Shown: piece by piece, positions 1-8,668 of the stretch
Numbering within the stretch: the first letter of the stretch is position 1
Layout of the letters: each line of letters starts with the position of its first letter
Assembly: GCA_963790405.1 (NCBI GenBank)
Contig: CAWBOJ010000008.1
Coordinates: 1-64,000, forward strand
Direction of reading: 5' to 3'
Length of the DNA: 64,000 bases
Origin: JBGSMX01 sp963790405
GTDB taxonomy: Bacteria; Actinomycetota; Coriobacteriia; Anaerosomatales; JAGXFU01
Notes under the pieces: model-generated
Told to the model about the DNA's origin: nothing
What the model saw: the letters and a program-made list of their open reading frames with translations, nothing else
Database searches by the model: none
Made by a program: the position numbers and the translations under genes

Positions 1-39
1 TTCAAACGGAAAAAACGGGTGGCAAGCTTGGGCAAAAAC

Positions 40-1367
40 TCATGTCTTGCGCAAAACAGCCTCTCGCACCAGACCGATATGACTACGCAAGGTGTATAGC
101 ATGTCCGAAAACGCTAGAGGGGTCGGCATGCGATTGACGTCAGCTTCAATCGCATCGAGGCGGGCAAGCCATTCATCACGATGGTGCCGATCCGGGGCAA
201 GATCCAGTTCGGCCTCGATGAATTTCAGTTCACCATAACGTCGGAAGATTCGTGAACGCACTCGCCATCCATACAATGAAGGCGCGAATCTGGCAATGGG
301 AATCAGCAGTGCAAATATCGGTACCAGCATTACCATCAACCGGTCAATCAGCGTTGCAGCCCAGAAAGGAAGAAATCGCTGCAGGAATGTTTTACCTGAC
401 TTGTAGTAGCGCTTTGCCTCTTTTGAAAGTGGGAAATTATGGTTGGTCGCGGAAACGCAGCCGGCCTTCTAAAAAGGCCTGCCTCGCCATGTACCTCTGT
501 TGCTGCCTGCAGCAACAAGTCGATCAAGGCCGGATGCGTGTCATCGCGGACAACCAGTGTCGCCATCGGTGAGACCAGGCTGACATCATGGGCAGGGATG
601 TCATGCACCAGATCAACGGCACCCCGTGGCAATGTCAATTTTTCCAGATGGGGAAAAAGTCGAGTGTAGGTTTCAGTGTGTGCCAGGCTCATCAGACGGA
701 TGCCATCCGTAAATAACAGCGCCCAAACCACCGCCGATTGCGGCGGCCCAACCACCATGACCGCATCCAGTTTGTCATGTTGCAGCGCTTCAACGACAGC
801 AAGACCATCCGTTTCGAGCAAAATGGTTGGCGCAGAGGCCATGCCATTGGCCTCGATCAGTTCCAGTGCCAGCTTGCGGGTTCCGCTGCCGACAGCGCCA
901 ATGGCAATGCGTCGTCCCCTGAGTTGGGCAAGCTGATCCAGATGGTCGCTGCGCACGCTTTTCGCCAGATCGGTGCGGTAAAAAATCCACAGCGGCTCGT
1001 AGTACAGACTACCGAGTGAAACCAGCGTATCGCTCTCAATAGCGCGGGCCGTACCGCCCTGAATAAAGCCGGCGTCGAGTGCGAGACTTTTATCGCGAAG
1101 GCGCTGCAGGTTTTCAATCGACCCCGCCGATGGCATCTCGATCAGGTTGACGTCGTAACGCTGCAGCACATCCTTGTAGCGAGCGGCGAAACGCTGGTAG
1201 GCGCCACCTTCGCTCCCCGTCGAAATGATCAATTGCCGGGGAGGCGCCGGTCGAATGAATTGCGCCGCCAGCCAGAATCCGGCAGCAAGCAGCAACAGGG
1301 AGGGCAAGACAACATAGAGCAGATCACGCGATGAGACGCTTCGTGGCCGGCGCAGATATTCGATCAT
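40..1367 (-). CDS. TAXI-family TRAP transporter solute-binding protein, frameshifted
   Basis: Predicted periplasmic or membrane-anchored solute receptor of a TAXI-type TRAP transporter. The N-terminus has one membrane segment (about residues 18-36), followed by the family's typical ISTGSEGGAYQRFA motif and the GSGTRKLALELI segment. The frame breaks near 445. Downstream, another minus frame continues with FPLSKEAKRYYKSGK, a second hydrophobic segment (VMLVPIFALLIPIARF) and a basic C-terminus ending at 40. Joined, the product is about 440 residues, which fits TAXI proteins with a C-terminal membrane extension. It starts 19 bases downstream of the outer-membrane protein stop, so the two may be co-transcribed. 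No TRAP permease gene is visible in the window. This gene is in the proteobacterial part of the contig. Confidence 0.8.
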
Positions 1368-1386
1368 TGAACTGGAGCAGGTGCAG

Positions 1387-1845
1387 CTATTCCTTCAGGT
1401 ACGAGATGTATTTCCTGTTGCTACCCTGAAAACGTTCAACCAGCCAATCAGACAGGTATTCAACCATTTCCACGGTGACGGGTGTCCAGGAATCCCCGCT
1501 GCCATCGGAAACACCCGAGAAATCCGAATCACCGAAATCGTAGTAGCCACCCTGCACGGCGACGTAATCATTGATCTGATAGCCGAGGAACACGCTGCCG
1601 AACTGGTCGGTGTCGTCATCGCTGATATTGGAAACGGAACCGTCCTGATTGGAGTCGGGATAGTCGATGTCATTGACACCGACACCCACACCGCCATAGA
1701 AATTCCGTGCCGGCGTGCCACCCGGTACCAGCCAGCCCATGGAGTCATCACCATCCTCCGCCGTGGCCAGTTGCGGAGCCATGGTGATGAAGGCGGCCAT
1801 CACCGCCGTCAGAACATCCGCACGAGACCCGATAAATCTTCGCAT
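1387..1845 (-). CDS. Outer-membrane beta-barrel protein, truncated or frameshifted at the C-terminus
   Basis: Likely a small outer-membrane beta-barrel protein. I start at 1845 because GGAGAAG lies 5 bases upstream and the N-terminus is then a good Sec signal peptide (MRRFIGSRADVLTAVMAAF, cleavage after ATA). An ATG at 1857 is the alternative. The mature part shows alternating aromatic/Gly strands (NFYGGVGVGVND, FLGYQINDYVAVQGGYYDFG), as in OmpA-like or opacity-type barrels. Homology-like content stops at about SGDSWT, and the last 35 residues look out of frame. The barrel is therefore too short to close, either by frameshift or by truncation. Presence of such a protein argues for a Gram-negative source of this end of the contig. 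Confidence 0.6.
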   Translation of the reverse strand: MRRFIGSRADVLTAVMAAFITMAPQLATAEDGDDSMGWLVPGGTPARNFYGGVGVGVNDIDYPDSNQDGSVSNISDDDTDQFGSVFLGYQINDYVAVQGGYYDFGDSDFSGVSDGSGDSWTPVTVEMVEYLSDWLVERFQGSNRKYISYLKE

Positions 1846-1985
1846 CTTCTTCTCCATCGATGAGCTGTCAGTCCGGCGCCCTCGCGGCCCGCCGGGAACG
1901 GCATCCAGATTGCACCGCGCGACAGAACACGTCAACAGAATGCGCACGGGAACGAGCCACGAACCTGACTGCTTTCACCACCACC

Positions 1986-3236
1986 TCAATGCGCACCAGC
2001 ATTCCAGGCATCGATCTTCGGCGGCGGCAGGCTGAGGAGCGAGAGGCTCGCGATCGCCATGCAGGCGATGGTGAACCAGAGATAGAAATCGTAGCTGCCG
2101 AACCGGTCGAACACTTCGGCGGCTGCGAGCGGCCCGAATGCGGTGCCGAGCGACAGGGCGACCAGCAGGCCGCCATAGATGGTGCCAAAGTTTTTCAGAC
2201 CGAAATACCGTGCCGTCAGGTAGGCCATGACATCGACCTCCGAGCCGAGCGTGAGCCCGATCACCGCCGCCACAGACATCTGTGCCCAGGCCTCAGTGCC
2301 GGAGGTCATGAGCAGCACGCAGGCGATGATCGGCAGGAGAAAGACGAGCGCTCCGACATAGGATGCGCGGAAACGGTCGATCAGCAGGCCTGTCCCGATA
2401 CGACCGATGATCGAGAAAATGCCCACGAGTGAGGCCACTCCGGCCGCCGCCATCCGGTCGGTACCCTGCTCGGCAAGAATCGGGATGAAGTGAACCACCA
2501 GCGCGATGATGGTGAAGGTGAAGAACAGGCAGGCGACGAACAGCCGACGGAAGATGCCGGAGCTCATCGCCTCCAGCGCGGTTTTGCCGGTCAGCTTCGG
2601 CGCCACCCCGGTTTTCGCAGCAGCCGCCGTGCGCCTCGTGTCCTTCGCGCCCCGGAAGAAAAAAAGCAGCATGGGCAGTGTGATCACCACCCAGATGCCC
2701 GCCTGGCCCATGAAGGCGCTGCGCCAGCCGTAGTTGTCGATCAGCCAGGTCGCAAGCAGCGGGAAGACCGTGGCCGCGACCGACGCCCCGCTCAGCGTCA
2801 CGGCGAGCGCAAGCCCGCGCGAGACCGCAAACCGGCTCGCCACGGCGCTCGTCCAGATGGTGGCCTGCACCGGCAGCGTGGCGATCGCGATGAGCGCCCA
2901 GAGCAGCCACCAGTTGCCGCTCGTCCCCGTGGCGGTGCTCATGAAGGCAAAAGCCGCCGTCGTCAGCAGGACACCGATGATCCCCACCCGCCGGGGCCCG
3001 AGCCGGTCCACCATCATCCCGACCGGCACCGCGAACAGGGCGTTGATGAGGGTGGCGATCGTCAGGCCGATCGTCACCTCCGCGCGCGACCAGCCGAACG
3101 CCTGCTCGAGCGGGGTGTAATAGGGACTGAGCCCGTAGATGTGGATGGAACTCGTCGCATAGCCGAGCGCCGCGGCGAACGGCAGCGTGAAATGGCTGCG
3201 CCATTCCCCGACGGCGGTACTCTCCGAAACGCTCAT
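1986..3236 (-). CDS. MFS transporter, OFA/monocarboxylate-like
   Basis: Intact 416-residue permease with about 12 hydrophobic segments. The loop after the second segment carries MVDRLGPRRVG, a variant of the MFS signature. LLIDRFRASYVG marks the equivalent loop of the second half. The general pattern (LSPYYTPLEQAFGWSRAEVTIG near the N-terminus) resembles oxalate/formate antiporter and monocarboxylate porter relatives, so an organic acid is the likely substrate; this is inference. GGAGGAGCAG precedes the ATG. Its start codon overlaps the stop of the upstream paralogue (ATGA), so the two form a two-gene unit. It is the intact member of the tandem pair. Confidence 0.88.
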   Translation of the reverse strand: MSVSESTAVGEWRSHFTLPFAAALGYATSSIHIYGLSPYYTPLEQAFGWSRAEVTIGLTIATLINALFAVPVGMMVDRLGPRRVGIIGVLLTTAAFAFMSTATGTSGNWWLLWALIAIATLPVQATIWTSAVASRFAVSRGLALAVTLSGASVAATVFPLLATWLIDNYGWRSAFMGQAGIWVVITLPMLLFFFRGAKDTRRTAAAAKTGVAPKLTGKTALEAMSSGIFRRLFVACLFFTFTIIALVVHFIPILAEQGTDRMAAAGVASLVGIFSIIGRIGTGLLIDRFRASYVGALVFLLPIIACVLLMTSGTEAWAQMSVAAVIGLTLGSEVDVMAYLTARYFGLKNFGTIYGGLLVALSLGTAFGPLAAAEVFDRFGSYDFYLWFTIACMAIASLSLLSLPPPKIDAWNAGAH

Positions 3237-4500
3237 CTGCTCCTCCCGGCGGTTTCCGCGCCGGGATGCTTCGCCTCGGTCTGCGGGCGCGGCAGGCTGA
3301 GGAGCGAGAGGCTCGCGATCCCCATGCAGGCGATGGTGAACCAGAGATAGAAATCGTAGCTGCCGAACCGGTCGAACACCTCGGCAGCCGCGAGCGGCCC
3401 GAATGCCGTGCCGAGTTGCAGAGCGAGCAGCAGGCCGCCATAGAGGTGCCGAAGTTTTTCAGGCCAAAATACCGCGCTGTCAGGTAAGCCATGACATCGA
3501 CCTCCGAGCCGAGCGTGAGCCCGATCACCGCCGCCACGGCCATCTGTGCCCAGGCCTGAGTGCCGGAGGTCATCAGCAGCACACAGGCGATGATCGGCAA
3601 AAGGAAGGCCACCGCCCCGACACGGGAGGCGCGGAAACGGTCGATCAGCAGGCCCGTTGCAAGACGGCCGATGATCGAGAAGATGCCGATGAGCGAAGCC
3701 ACACCCGCCGCCGCCATGCGGTCCGTACCTTGCTCAGTGAGGATAGGGATGAAGTGGACCACCAGCGCAATGATGGTAAAAGTGAAGAACAGACAGGCAA
3801 TGAACAACCGGTGAAAGATGGTGGAGCCCATCGCCTTCGCGGCGGTTTCGCCAGTGAGTTCCACTGCCGCTTCAGCTTTTCCCTCCGCAGCATCCCGCTG
3901 AGTGTCCTTCGCGCCCCGAAGAAAAAAAACAGCATGGGCAGTGTGATCACCGCCCAGATACCCGCATGACCCATGAAGGCACTGCGCCAGCCGTAGTTGT
4001 CGATCAGCCAGGTTGCGAGCAGCGGGAACACGGTGGCTGCAACCGACGCCCCGCTCAGCGTCACGGCGAGCGCAAGCCCGCGCGAGACCTTGAAGCGGCT
4101 CACCACGGCACTCATCCAGATCGTGGCCTGCACCGGCAGTGAAGCCACGGCGATGAGAACCCAGATATTTCCACCAGTTGCCACTCGTCCCCGTGGCGGT
4201 GCCCATGAAGGCGAAGGCCGAGGTGGTGAGGGCGACGCCGATGATCCCGACCGGACGCGGACCGACCCGGTCGACCACCATGCCCACCAGCACCGAAAAC
4301 ACTGCGTTGATCAGGGTTGCGATGGTCAGCCCCATCGTCACCTGGGCACGCGACCAGCCGAATGCCTCCTCGATCGGCGCGTAATAGGGGCTCAACCCGT
4401 AGATGTGGATGACGCTCGTCGCATAGCCGAGCGCCGCGGCCAGCGGCAGCGTGAAATGGCTGCGCCATTCACCGATGGCGGTCCCTCCCGAAATACTCAT
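3233..4500 (-). CDS. MFS transporter, tandem paralogue of the next gene, three frameshifts
   Basis: Second copy of the OFA-like MFS permease, with long stretches of near-identity to the 1986-3236 copy. It starts MSISGGTAIGEWRSHFT and ends GAETAGRSR. The TGA overlaps the ATG of the downstream paralogue. Alignment with that copy locates three one-base indels: an extra base near 4167, a missing base in the G/A homopolymer near 3918-3930, and a missing base near 3445. Correcting them gives a normal full-length transporter, so the breaks are probably sequencing errors. A 788-residue open frame crossing both genes is a read-through artefact of these shifts. Substrate unknown; organic acid transport is plausible. 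Confidence 0.8.
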
Positions 4501-4657
4501 ACCCTGCTCCCGGCGATTTCCCATCCGTACCCCTGCCGCTTCGGGCCTGAGGAGCGCGCGCCATTGTAGTCGAGCGCCTCGGTATCGCATTCCACATCGC
4601 CACCGGTAGCAGGCGTGCCGGGTTGCGCGTACATTAGAGACGCAACACGAGGTGGTC

Positions 4658-5626
4658 ATGATCCGCTATCTCGACGCCCGGGGTGAGATCCTGCAGCCGC
4701 TGCCGCCGCTCGCGCGGGACATCGACCTCCTGCGCTCGCTTTACCGGCTCATGGTGCAGACCCGCACGTTCGATCACAAAGCAATCGCCCTGCAGCGTAC
4801 CGGTCAGATCGGCACCTATGCCTCCTGCCTCGGTCAGGAAGCGGTCGGTGCGGGCGTCGGCACCGCGATGCGCAGGGAGGATGTCCTCCTGCCCACCTAC
4901 CGCCAGTACGCGGCGCAGCTCCAGCGCGGCCTCACGATGACGGAACTCCTCGCCTACTGGGGCGGAGACGAGCGCGGCATGGCGTTTTTCCGGGGCGAGG
5001 CGCCCGCACACGATTTCCCGATCTGCGTGCCGATCGCAAGCCACGCCCCGCATGCCGTGGGCGTGGCCTATGCCTTCCAGCTGCGACACGAGCCACGTGT
5101 GGCGGTATGCATCCTCGGCGATGGCGCAACCTCCAAGGGCGATTTCTACGAGGCCATCAATGCCGCCGGCGTCTGGCAGCTGCCGGTGGTCTTTGTCGTG
5201 GAAAACAATGGCTGGGCGATCTCGGTGCCCGCATCCCGGCAAACCCACGCAGAGACGCTCGCCCAGAAAGCCGTCGCCGCCGGCATCCCCGGTATGCAGG
5301 TCGATGGCAATGACGTCATTGCCGTCTGCCACGTCGCTGGCGAGGCGATCGAAGGTGCACGACGCGGCGAGGGTCCGACACTGATCGAAGCGCTTACCTA
5401 CCGGCTCGGCGATCACACGACTGCCGACGATGCGAGCCGCTATCGTGACCCCGCGGAACTCGACGCACAGCGGAAGAATGACCCGATCTCCCGGCTTCAG
5501 ACCAAGGTGACTCCAGTTTCGAGATCGATGTCCCAGTGCACATGGAGGTCTTTGACGGCACCGAACTCATCACGTTTGAGGCCGGGATTCGCAGCTATTC
5601 GGCTGATCAGATGGTTGCACTGTTGA
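4658..5626 (+). CDS. pdhA: Pyruvate dehydrogenase E1 component, alpha subunit, 3' truncated at a junction
   Basis: Thiamine-diphosphate-dependent E1 alpha subunit of a 2-oxoacid dehydrogenase complex. The TPP motif runs from GDGATSKGDFYEA to VVENNGW (about residues 155-190), and the phosphorylation-loop region RLGDHTTADDASRYRD is present. ATG 4658 is preferred over GTG 4652 because GAGG sits 5 bases before it. Recognisable sequence ends at NDPISRLQ (about position 5,500). The remaining 42 codons are unrelated and belong to a different reading frame of the following sequence. The last 70-80 residues of a normal E1 alpha and the expected pdhB/pdhC neighbours are missing. This is the best marker of the contig junction. 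Confidence 0.85.
   Translation: MIRYLDARGEILQPLPPLARDIDLLRSLYRLMVQTRTFDHKAIALQRTGQIGTYASCLGQEAVGAGVGTAMRREDVLLPTYRQYAAQLQRGLTMTELLAYWGGDERGMAFFRGEAPAHDFPICVPIASHAPHAVGVAYAFQLRHEPRVAVCILGDGATSKGDFYEAINAAGVWQLPVVFVVENNGWAISVPASRQTHAETLAQKAVAAGIPGMQVDGNDVIAVCHVAGEAIEGARRGEGPTLIEALTYRLGDHTTADDASRYRDPAELDAQRKNDPISRLQTKVTPVSRSMSQCTWRSLTAPNSSRLRPGFAAIRLIRWLHC
5495..5509. other. Probable contig misjoin or recombination junction
   Basis: Left of this point every gene is of proteobacterial type. Right of it every gene is Gram-positive/actinobacterial in type. The E1 alpha reading frame loses homology here, and a second frame encoding the C-terminal end of an unrelated protein starts. No insertion sequence, integrase or repeat is visible at the point, so an assembly chimera is more likely than transfer. 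Confidence 0.6.
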
Positions 5627-5793
5627 AGGGCGCGGAGTATCTCAACCCCGCATCCCGCACAATGCTGCGTGAGCAAGTCGGTGCGATTCTCAGGGAGCGG
5701 CTCGTGAGCAGTAGCTCAACAACCTCTGTGAGGACCGATCTTGACACCGAGGAGTACTCTGCGTTTCTCGCAATACTGGATGATGTGCGCTAG
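5503..5793 (+). CDS. C-terminal fragment of an unidentified protein
   Basis: Open frame beginning at the junction and ending at TAG 5793, about 96 residues (DSSFEIDVPVHMEVFDG, then a helical SADQMVALLKGAEYLNP segment and a Ser/Thr-rich tail). It has no start codon of its own with a ribosome binding site; a GTG at 5536 is the first possible start. I read it as the 3' end of a gene whose 5' part was lost at the junction. Family not recognised. The next gene starts 36 bases downstream. Confidence 0.45.
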   Translation, partial: QGDSSFEIDVPVHMEVFDGTELITFEAGIRSYSADQMVALLKGAEYLNPASRTMLREQVGAILRERLVSSSSTTSVRTDLDTEEYSAFLAILDDVR

Positions 5794-5829
5794 TGTACTC
5801 ATACGCTCGCAGTTCCTGAGGGGGTACAC

Positions 5830-7690
5830 GTGCGTCGTTTTGTTGCGTCTCTACTATTGAGTATCGTGCTACTTGCTTCGAGCACACCAATCCTCATCGC
5901 GGCTGCTGTTGAACCCCCGGAATCTCCTGGTCGTCTCTGGCTCAAGGGCTCAGGTGGCATCTTCTGATACCGGGGCAGTCTCTGATCCGCAGTACTCGGT
6001 GGGCACCCAGGCCGATGCAGTATCTGATGCGGTCGCGTTGCCGCCGTCTCCCGTAGCCGGATCGCTCGCTTCTGAGGGAGCGAGTGACCTGTACGCGGTC
6101 GATCTGGCAGCTGGTGAGCGTGTTGAGGTCTCATTGCCCGCTGCGGCCGGTTCATTCGACTTGTACCTCTATCCTCTGGCTCCACGGGTCCACTCACTGG
6201 CGTGAGCGCGGTTGCGCATGCGAGCGAGGGCCCGGCACCCAGAACGTTTGTCTATGACGTGCCGGTTGCTCTTGCAGGTACGTACTACATCGAGGTCTAT
6301 GCGTGGAGCGGCTCTGGCTCCTATACCCTTGACTGGCTCGTGCGTCCGGCATCTGAAAGGGCCCGCATCGATGTGCCTGCTGCGACACCGCTGGCACTGC
6401 CGGCAAAGCGCGCTCTGAGCATCCCCGATGCACTTCAGGCGAACTACCTGTATCTGGTGACCGCCGCTGCCGGCAGTCGCATTACGGCTTCGCTCGCCGG
6501 TCCCGCAGATGCCGATTTCGACCTGTACCTGTACGCTCCGGGAACAACTCGATTCTGCCCGTGACCGTGCGGCCGGTCGCCTGGAGCGATGGCAAGACGG
6601 CAAACGAGCAGATTGTCTTTGACGTTCCCGCGGGCGCGGGGGCGCCCTCTATCCTCGAGTGATCCGGTTCTCCGGGTCAGGCAACGCTGCACTGACTGTG
6701 ACCAAGACCACGACGCCTGCGGCGCCCACAGCGGTGCGGGTCTCCGGTTCCAATCGCTTCTCAACGGCCGCCGCAATCGCCAAGAAGGTGTTTCCCGCTG
6801 GAAACAGGAGCGCTATTCTGTGCAGCGGACGCGCGTTCCCGGATGGGTTGGCGGCCTCGTCGCTTGCGGGTGTCGTCGACTGCCCGATTCTGCTCACCGA
6901 AATAGGTGAGCTGCCGGATGTGACCAGGACGAGCCTCAAACAGCTCGGCGTGTCATCGGTATACGTTATCGGTGGAACGGCAGCGATTGACCCTGCGGTC
7001 GTGAGCGAGCTCGAACACGCCGTGCCGGGAGTCAAGATCACCCGCATCGCAGGTGCGGACCGCTACGAAACTGCAGGCAAGGTTGCCGATAAGGTCCGCG
7101 CGTTGCTCGGTGTACGACCGACCACAGTGTTCCTGGCTTCGGGTGAGAAATTCCCTGATGCGCTGGCACTGTCGCCGATAGCGTACAGCACACACATGCC
7201 CATCTTGCTTACCAAGACTGCCGGTCTTAGCGGCGCGACCAGTGCGGCGATCTTGCGCTTGCGTGGTGCGTCCGCCGTTGATGTTGTGGTTGCAGGGGGA
7301 GTGGCCGCAGTGAGCGCGAGTACTGCAAGTCAGGCGAAACTCGCCGCGGGAGGAACCCTCACCCGGGCCGCGGGAGCCGAGCGTATGGAGACCGCGCTCG
7401 CTGTCGCTGAGCTGGCGGTGAGCAGAGGTTGGGCGGATCCGGGCTACGTGGCTGTCTGCTACTCACGTAACTTCCCCGACGCGCTGGGTGGCGCCTCGCT
7501 CCCCGGTAACCGTAGCGGCGTGCTGCTCCTGAGCCCCGGAGACACCGTGGGGTCAAGTGCGACCTTGTATATGAAGTCGTTTGATTTCGCGATACGGCAG
7601 TGTTGGGCACTTGGCGGCACCGCAGTGGTGGCCGAATCCACGCTCAATCAAATCAAGTCTCTATTGCCCAAGACTCCTATCGGATACTAG
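5830..7690 (+). CDS. Secreted protein with two PPC-like domains and CWB2 cell-wall-binding repeats, frameshifted
   Basis: Predicted exported protein held on the cell wall by CWB2 repeats. The start is GTG 5830, with GAGGGGG just upstream and a signal peptide (RRFVASLLLSIVLLASS). Two pre-peptidase C-terminal-like sandwiches follow (DLYAVDLAAGERVEVSLP ... DLYLYP and YLYLVTAAAGSRITASLAG ... DLYLYAPG). From about 6,735 come three CWB2 units: RVSGSNRFSTAAAIAKK, RIAGADRYETAGKVADK and RAAGAERMETALAVAE, each with a FPDALA/FPDGLA-type motif. The frame changes near 5,915, 6,185, 6,542 and 6,640. The final 343 residues are intact. CWB2 domains bind anionic cell-wall polymers in Gram-positives, which fits the polysaccharide locus that follows. 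No catalytic domain is visible, so the role is probably structural or adhesive. Confidence 0.78.
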
Positions 7691-7794
7691 GGTGGCTCTT
7701 ATGCTTGTGCCGTTTGACATGGTAAGATTCTGTGAAATGCGATACGTGGGTACTTCTGTAGACGTTGACGAGTCGTACCAGGCAGGAGTTTGCT

Positions 7795-8658
7795 ATGAGT
7801 GAAGTTACCCCTCCTACAAGAGCGCGCCATGTTGGCGTGACAGTTGCGATCTCGTTGGTTCTTGTCAGCGCGCTCATCTTTGCTGGGGCGATAGTCTGGG
7901 CCGGGGGCATCGAGGGTGCTTTGGAGCTTGTAGGGCTCCGTCCGGCTCCGTCCGACGTGAGCTCCCAGTCCCAAGAGCCGGCGGCGGAACCGACCGAGCC
8001 CGCCGGTGAGACGCCAGCTCCTGTCGAGACCTCGGAGCCGACCGCAACGACCGAGCCGTCAGACGAGGAGCCGGCAGATGAGGAGCCGGACGATTCTGTC
8101 ACGACCTCAGACGCCGGTGCCCAGGCAACGTTCCCGGTATCGACTGCACAGGCCGCCATGTACCGCGAGCAGCTTCAGTCGCAGGTGCAGATCCTCAAGC
8201 TCGTGAACGGCGAGATCTCATCGGTGGCTATAGGGACGGCGACAAGTACGTCCACAAGGTCGAGCATTCCACTCACGGTCAGCTACAAGAGCGGGTCTTC
8301 GTTGTCGGGCACCATGGTGCTCTCGAGCTCGGATGGCCTGTGGTATTTTTCGAGCATCACGGCAGGTGGAGGAAGCGCAACTCCCGCCAAGCCGCGAACT
8401 GTTGATTCGGGAGTAGTCAGCACGATCATTCAACAGCAGGCGCTTTCGAGCAGCCAGCAACTCATGCGCGATGGGCTGGTCAACGGTGGATTCAAGACCG
8501 CGCGCGTTGATGGCGTGGTCCAAGGTTCCGGTACTGCGACCGTGAATGTGACTCTTCTGGGCGGTACGCTCGATCGCAAGGCCGCCAGGTTCGTCCTGAT
8601 CAGCAAGATCGATGGCGGCAACAAGTACTGGTTCTTGACGAGATTCGAGCTCAAGTAA
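7795..8658 (+). CDS. Membrane-anchored protein with Pro/Glu/Thr-rich linker, function unknown
   Basis: 287 residues from ATG 7795 (AGGAG 8 bases upstream). A single membrane segment lies at about residues 15-37 (VTVAISLVLVSALIFAGAIVW). An acidic, Pro/Thr-rich linker follows (about residues 50-110), then an extracytoplasmic domain rich in beta strands, ending WFLTRFELK. It precedes the BY-kinase by 10 bases and is probably its operon partner, so a role in polysaccharide export or surface attachment is possible. The family is not recognised. Confidence 0.75.
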   Translation: MSEVTPPTRARHVGVTVAISLVLVSALIFAGAIVWAGGIEGALELVGLRPAPSDVSSQSQEPAAEPTEPAGETPAPVETSEPTATTEPSDEEPADEEPDDSVTTSDAGAQATFPVSTAQAAMYREQLQSQVQILKLVNGEISSVAIGTATSTSTRSSIPLTVSYKSGSSLSGTMVLSSSDGLWYFSSITAGGGSATPAKPRTVDSGVVSTIIQQQALSSSQQLMRDGLVNGGFKTARVDGVVQGSGTATVNVTLLGGTLDRKAARFVLISKIDGGNKYWFLTRFELK

Positions 8659-8668
8659 GGGGCAGCGT

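Noticed and set aside
40..339. Separate 99-residue membrane protein gene
   Set aside because: It is the C-terminal part of the TAXI receptor after a frameshift; the same frame extends upstream into FPLSKEAKRYYKSGK without a start.
2293..4659. 788-codon minus-strand open frame across both MFS genes
   Set aside because: It joins the N-terminal half of one transporter to an out-of-frame reading of the other; alignment of the two copies shows it is produced by one-base indels.
5690..6603. Minus-strand ORFs opposite the PPC/CWB2 gene
   Set aside because: Arg-rich antisense frames; the plus strand gives recognisable PPC-like domains once frame breaks are allowed.
7714..7746. Promoter with TTGACA before the 7795 gene
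   Set aside because: The -35 is perfect, but no acceptable -10 lies 16-19 bases downstream.
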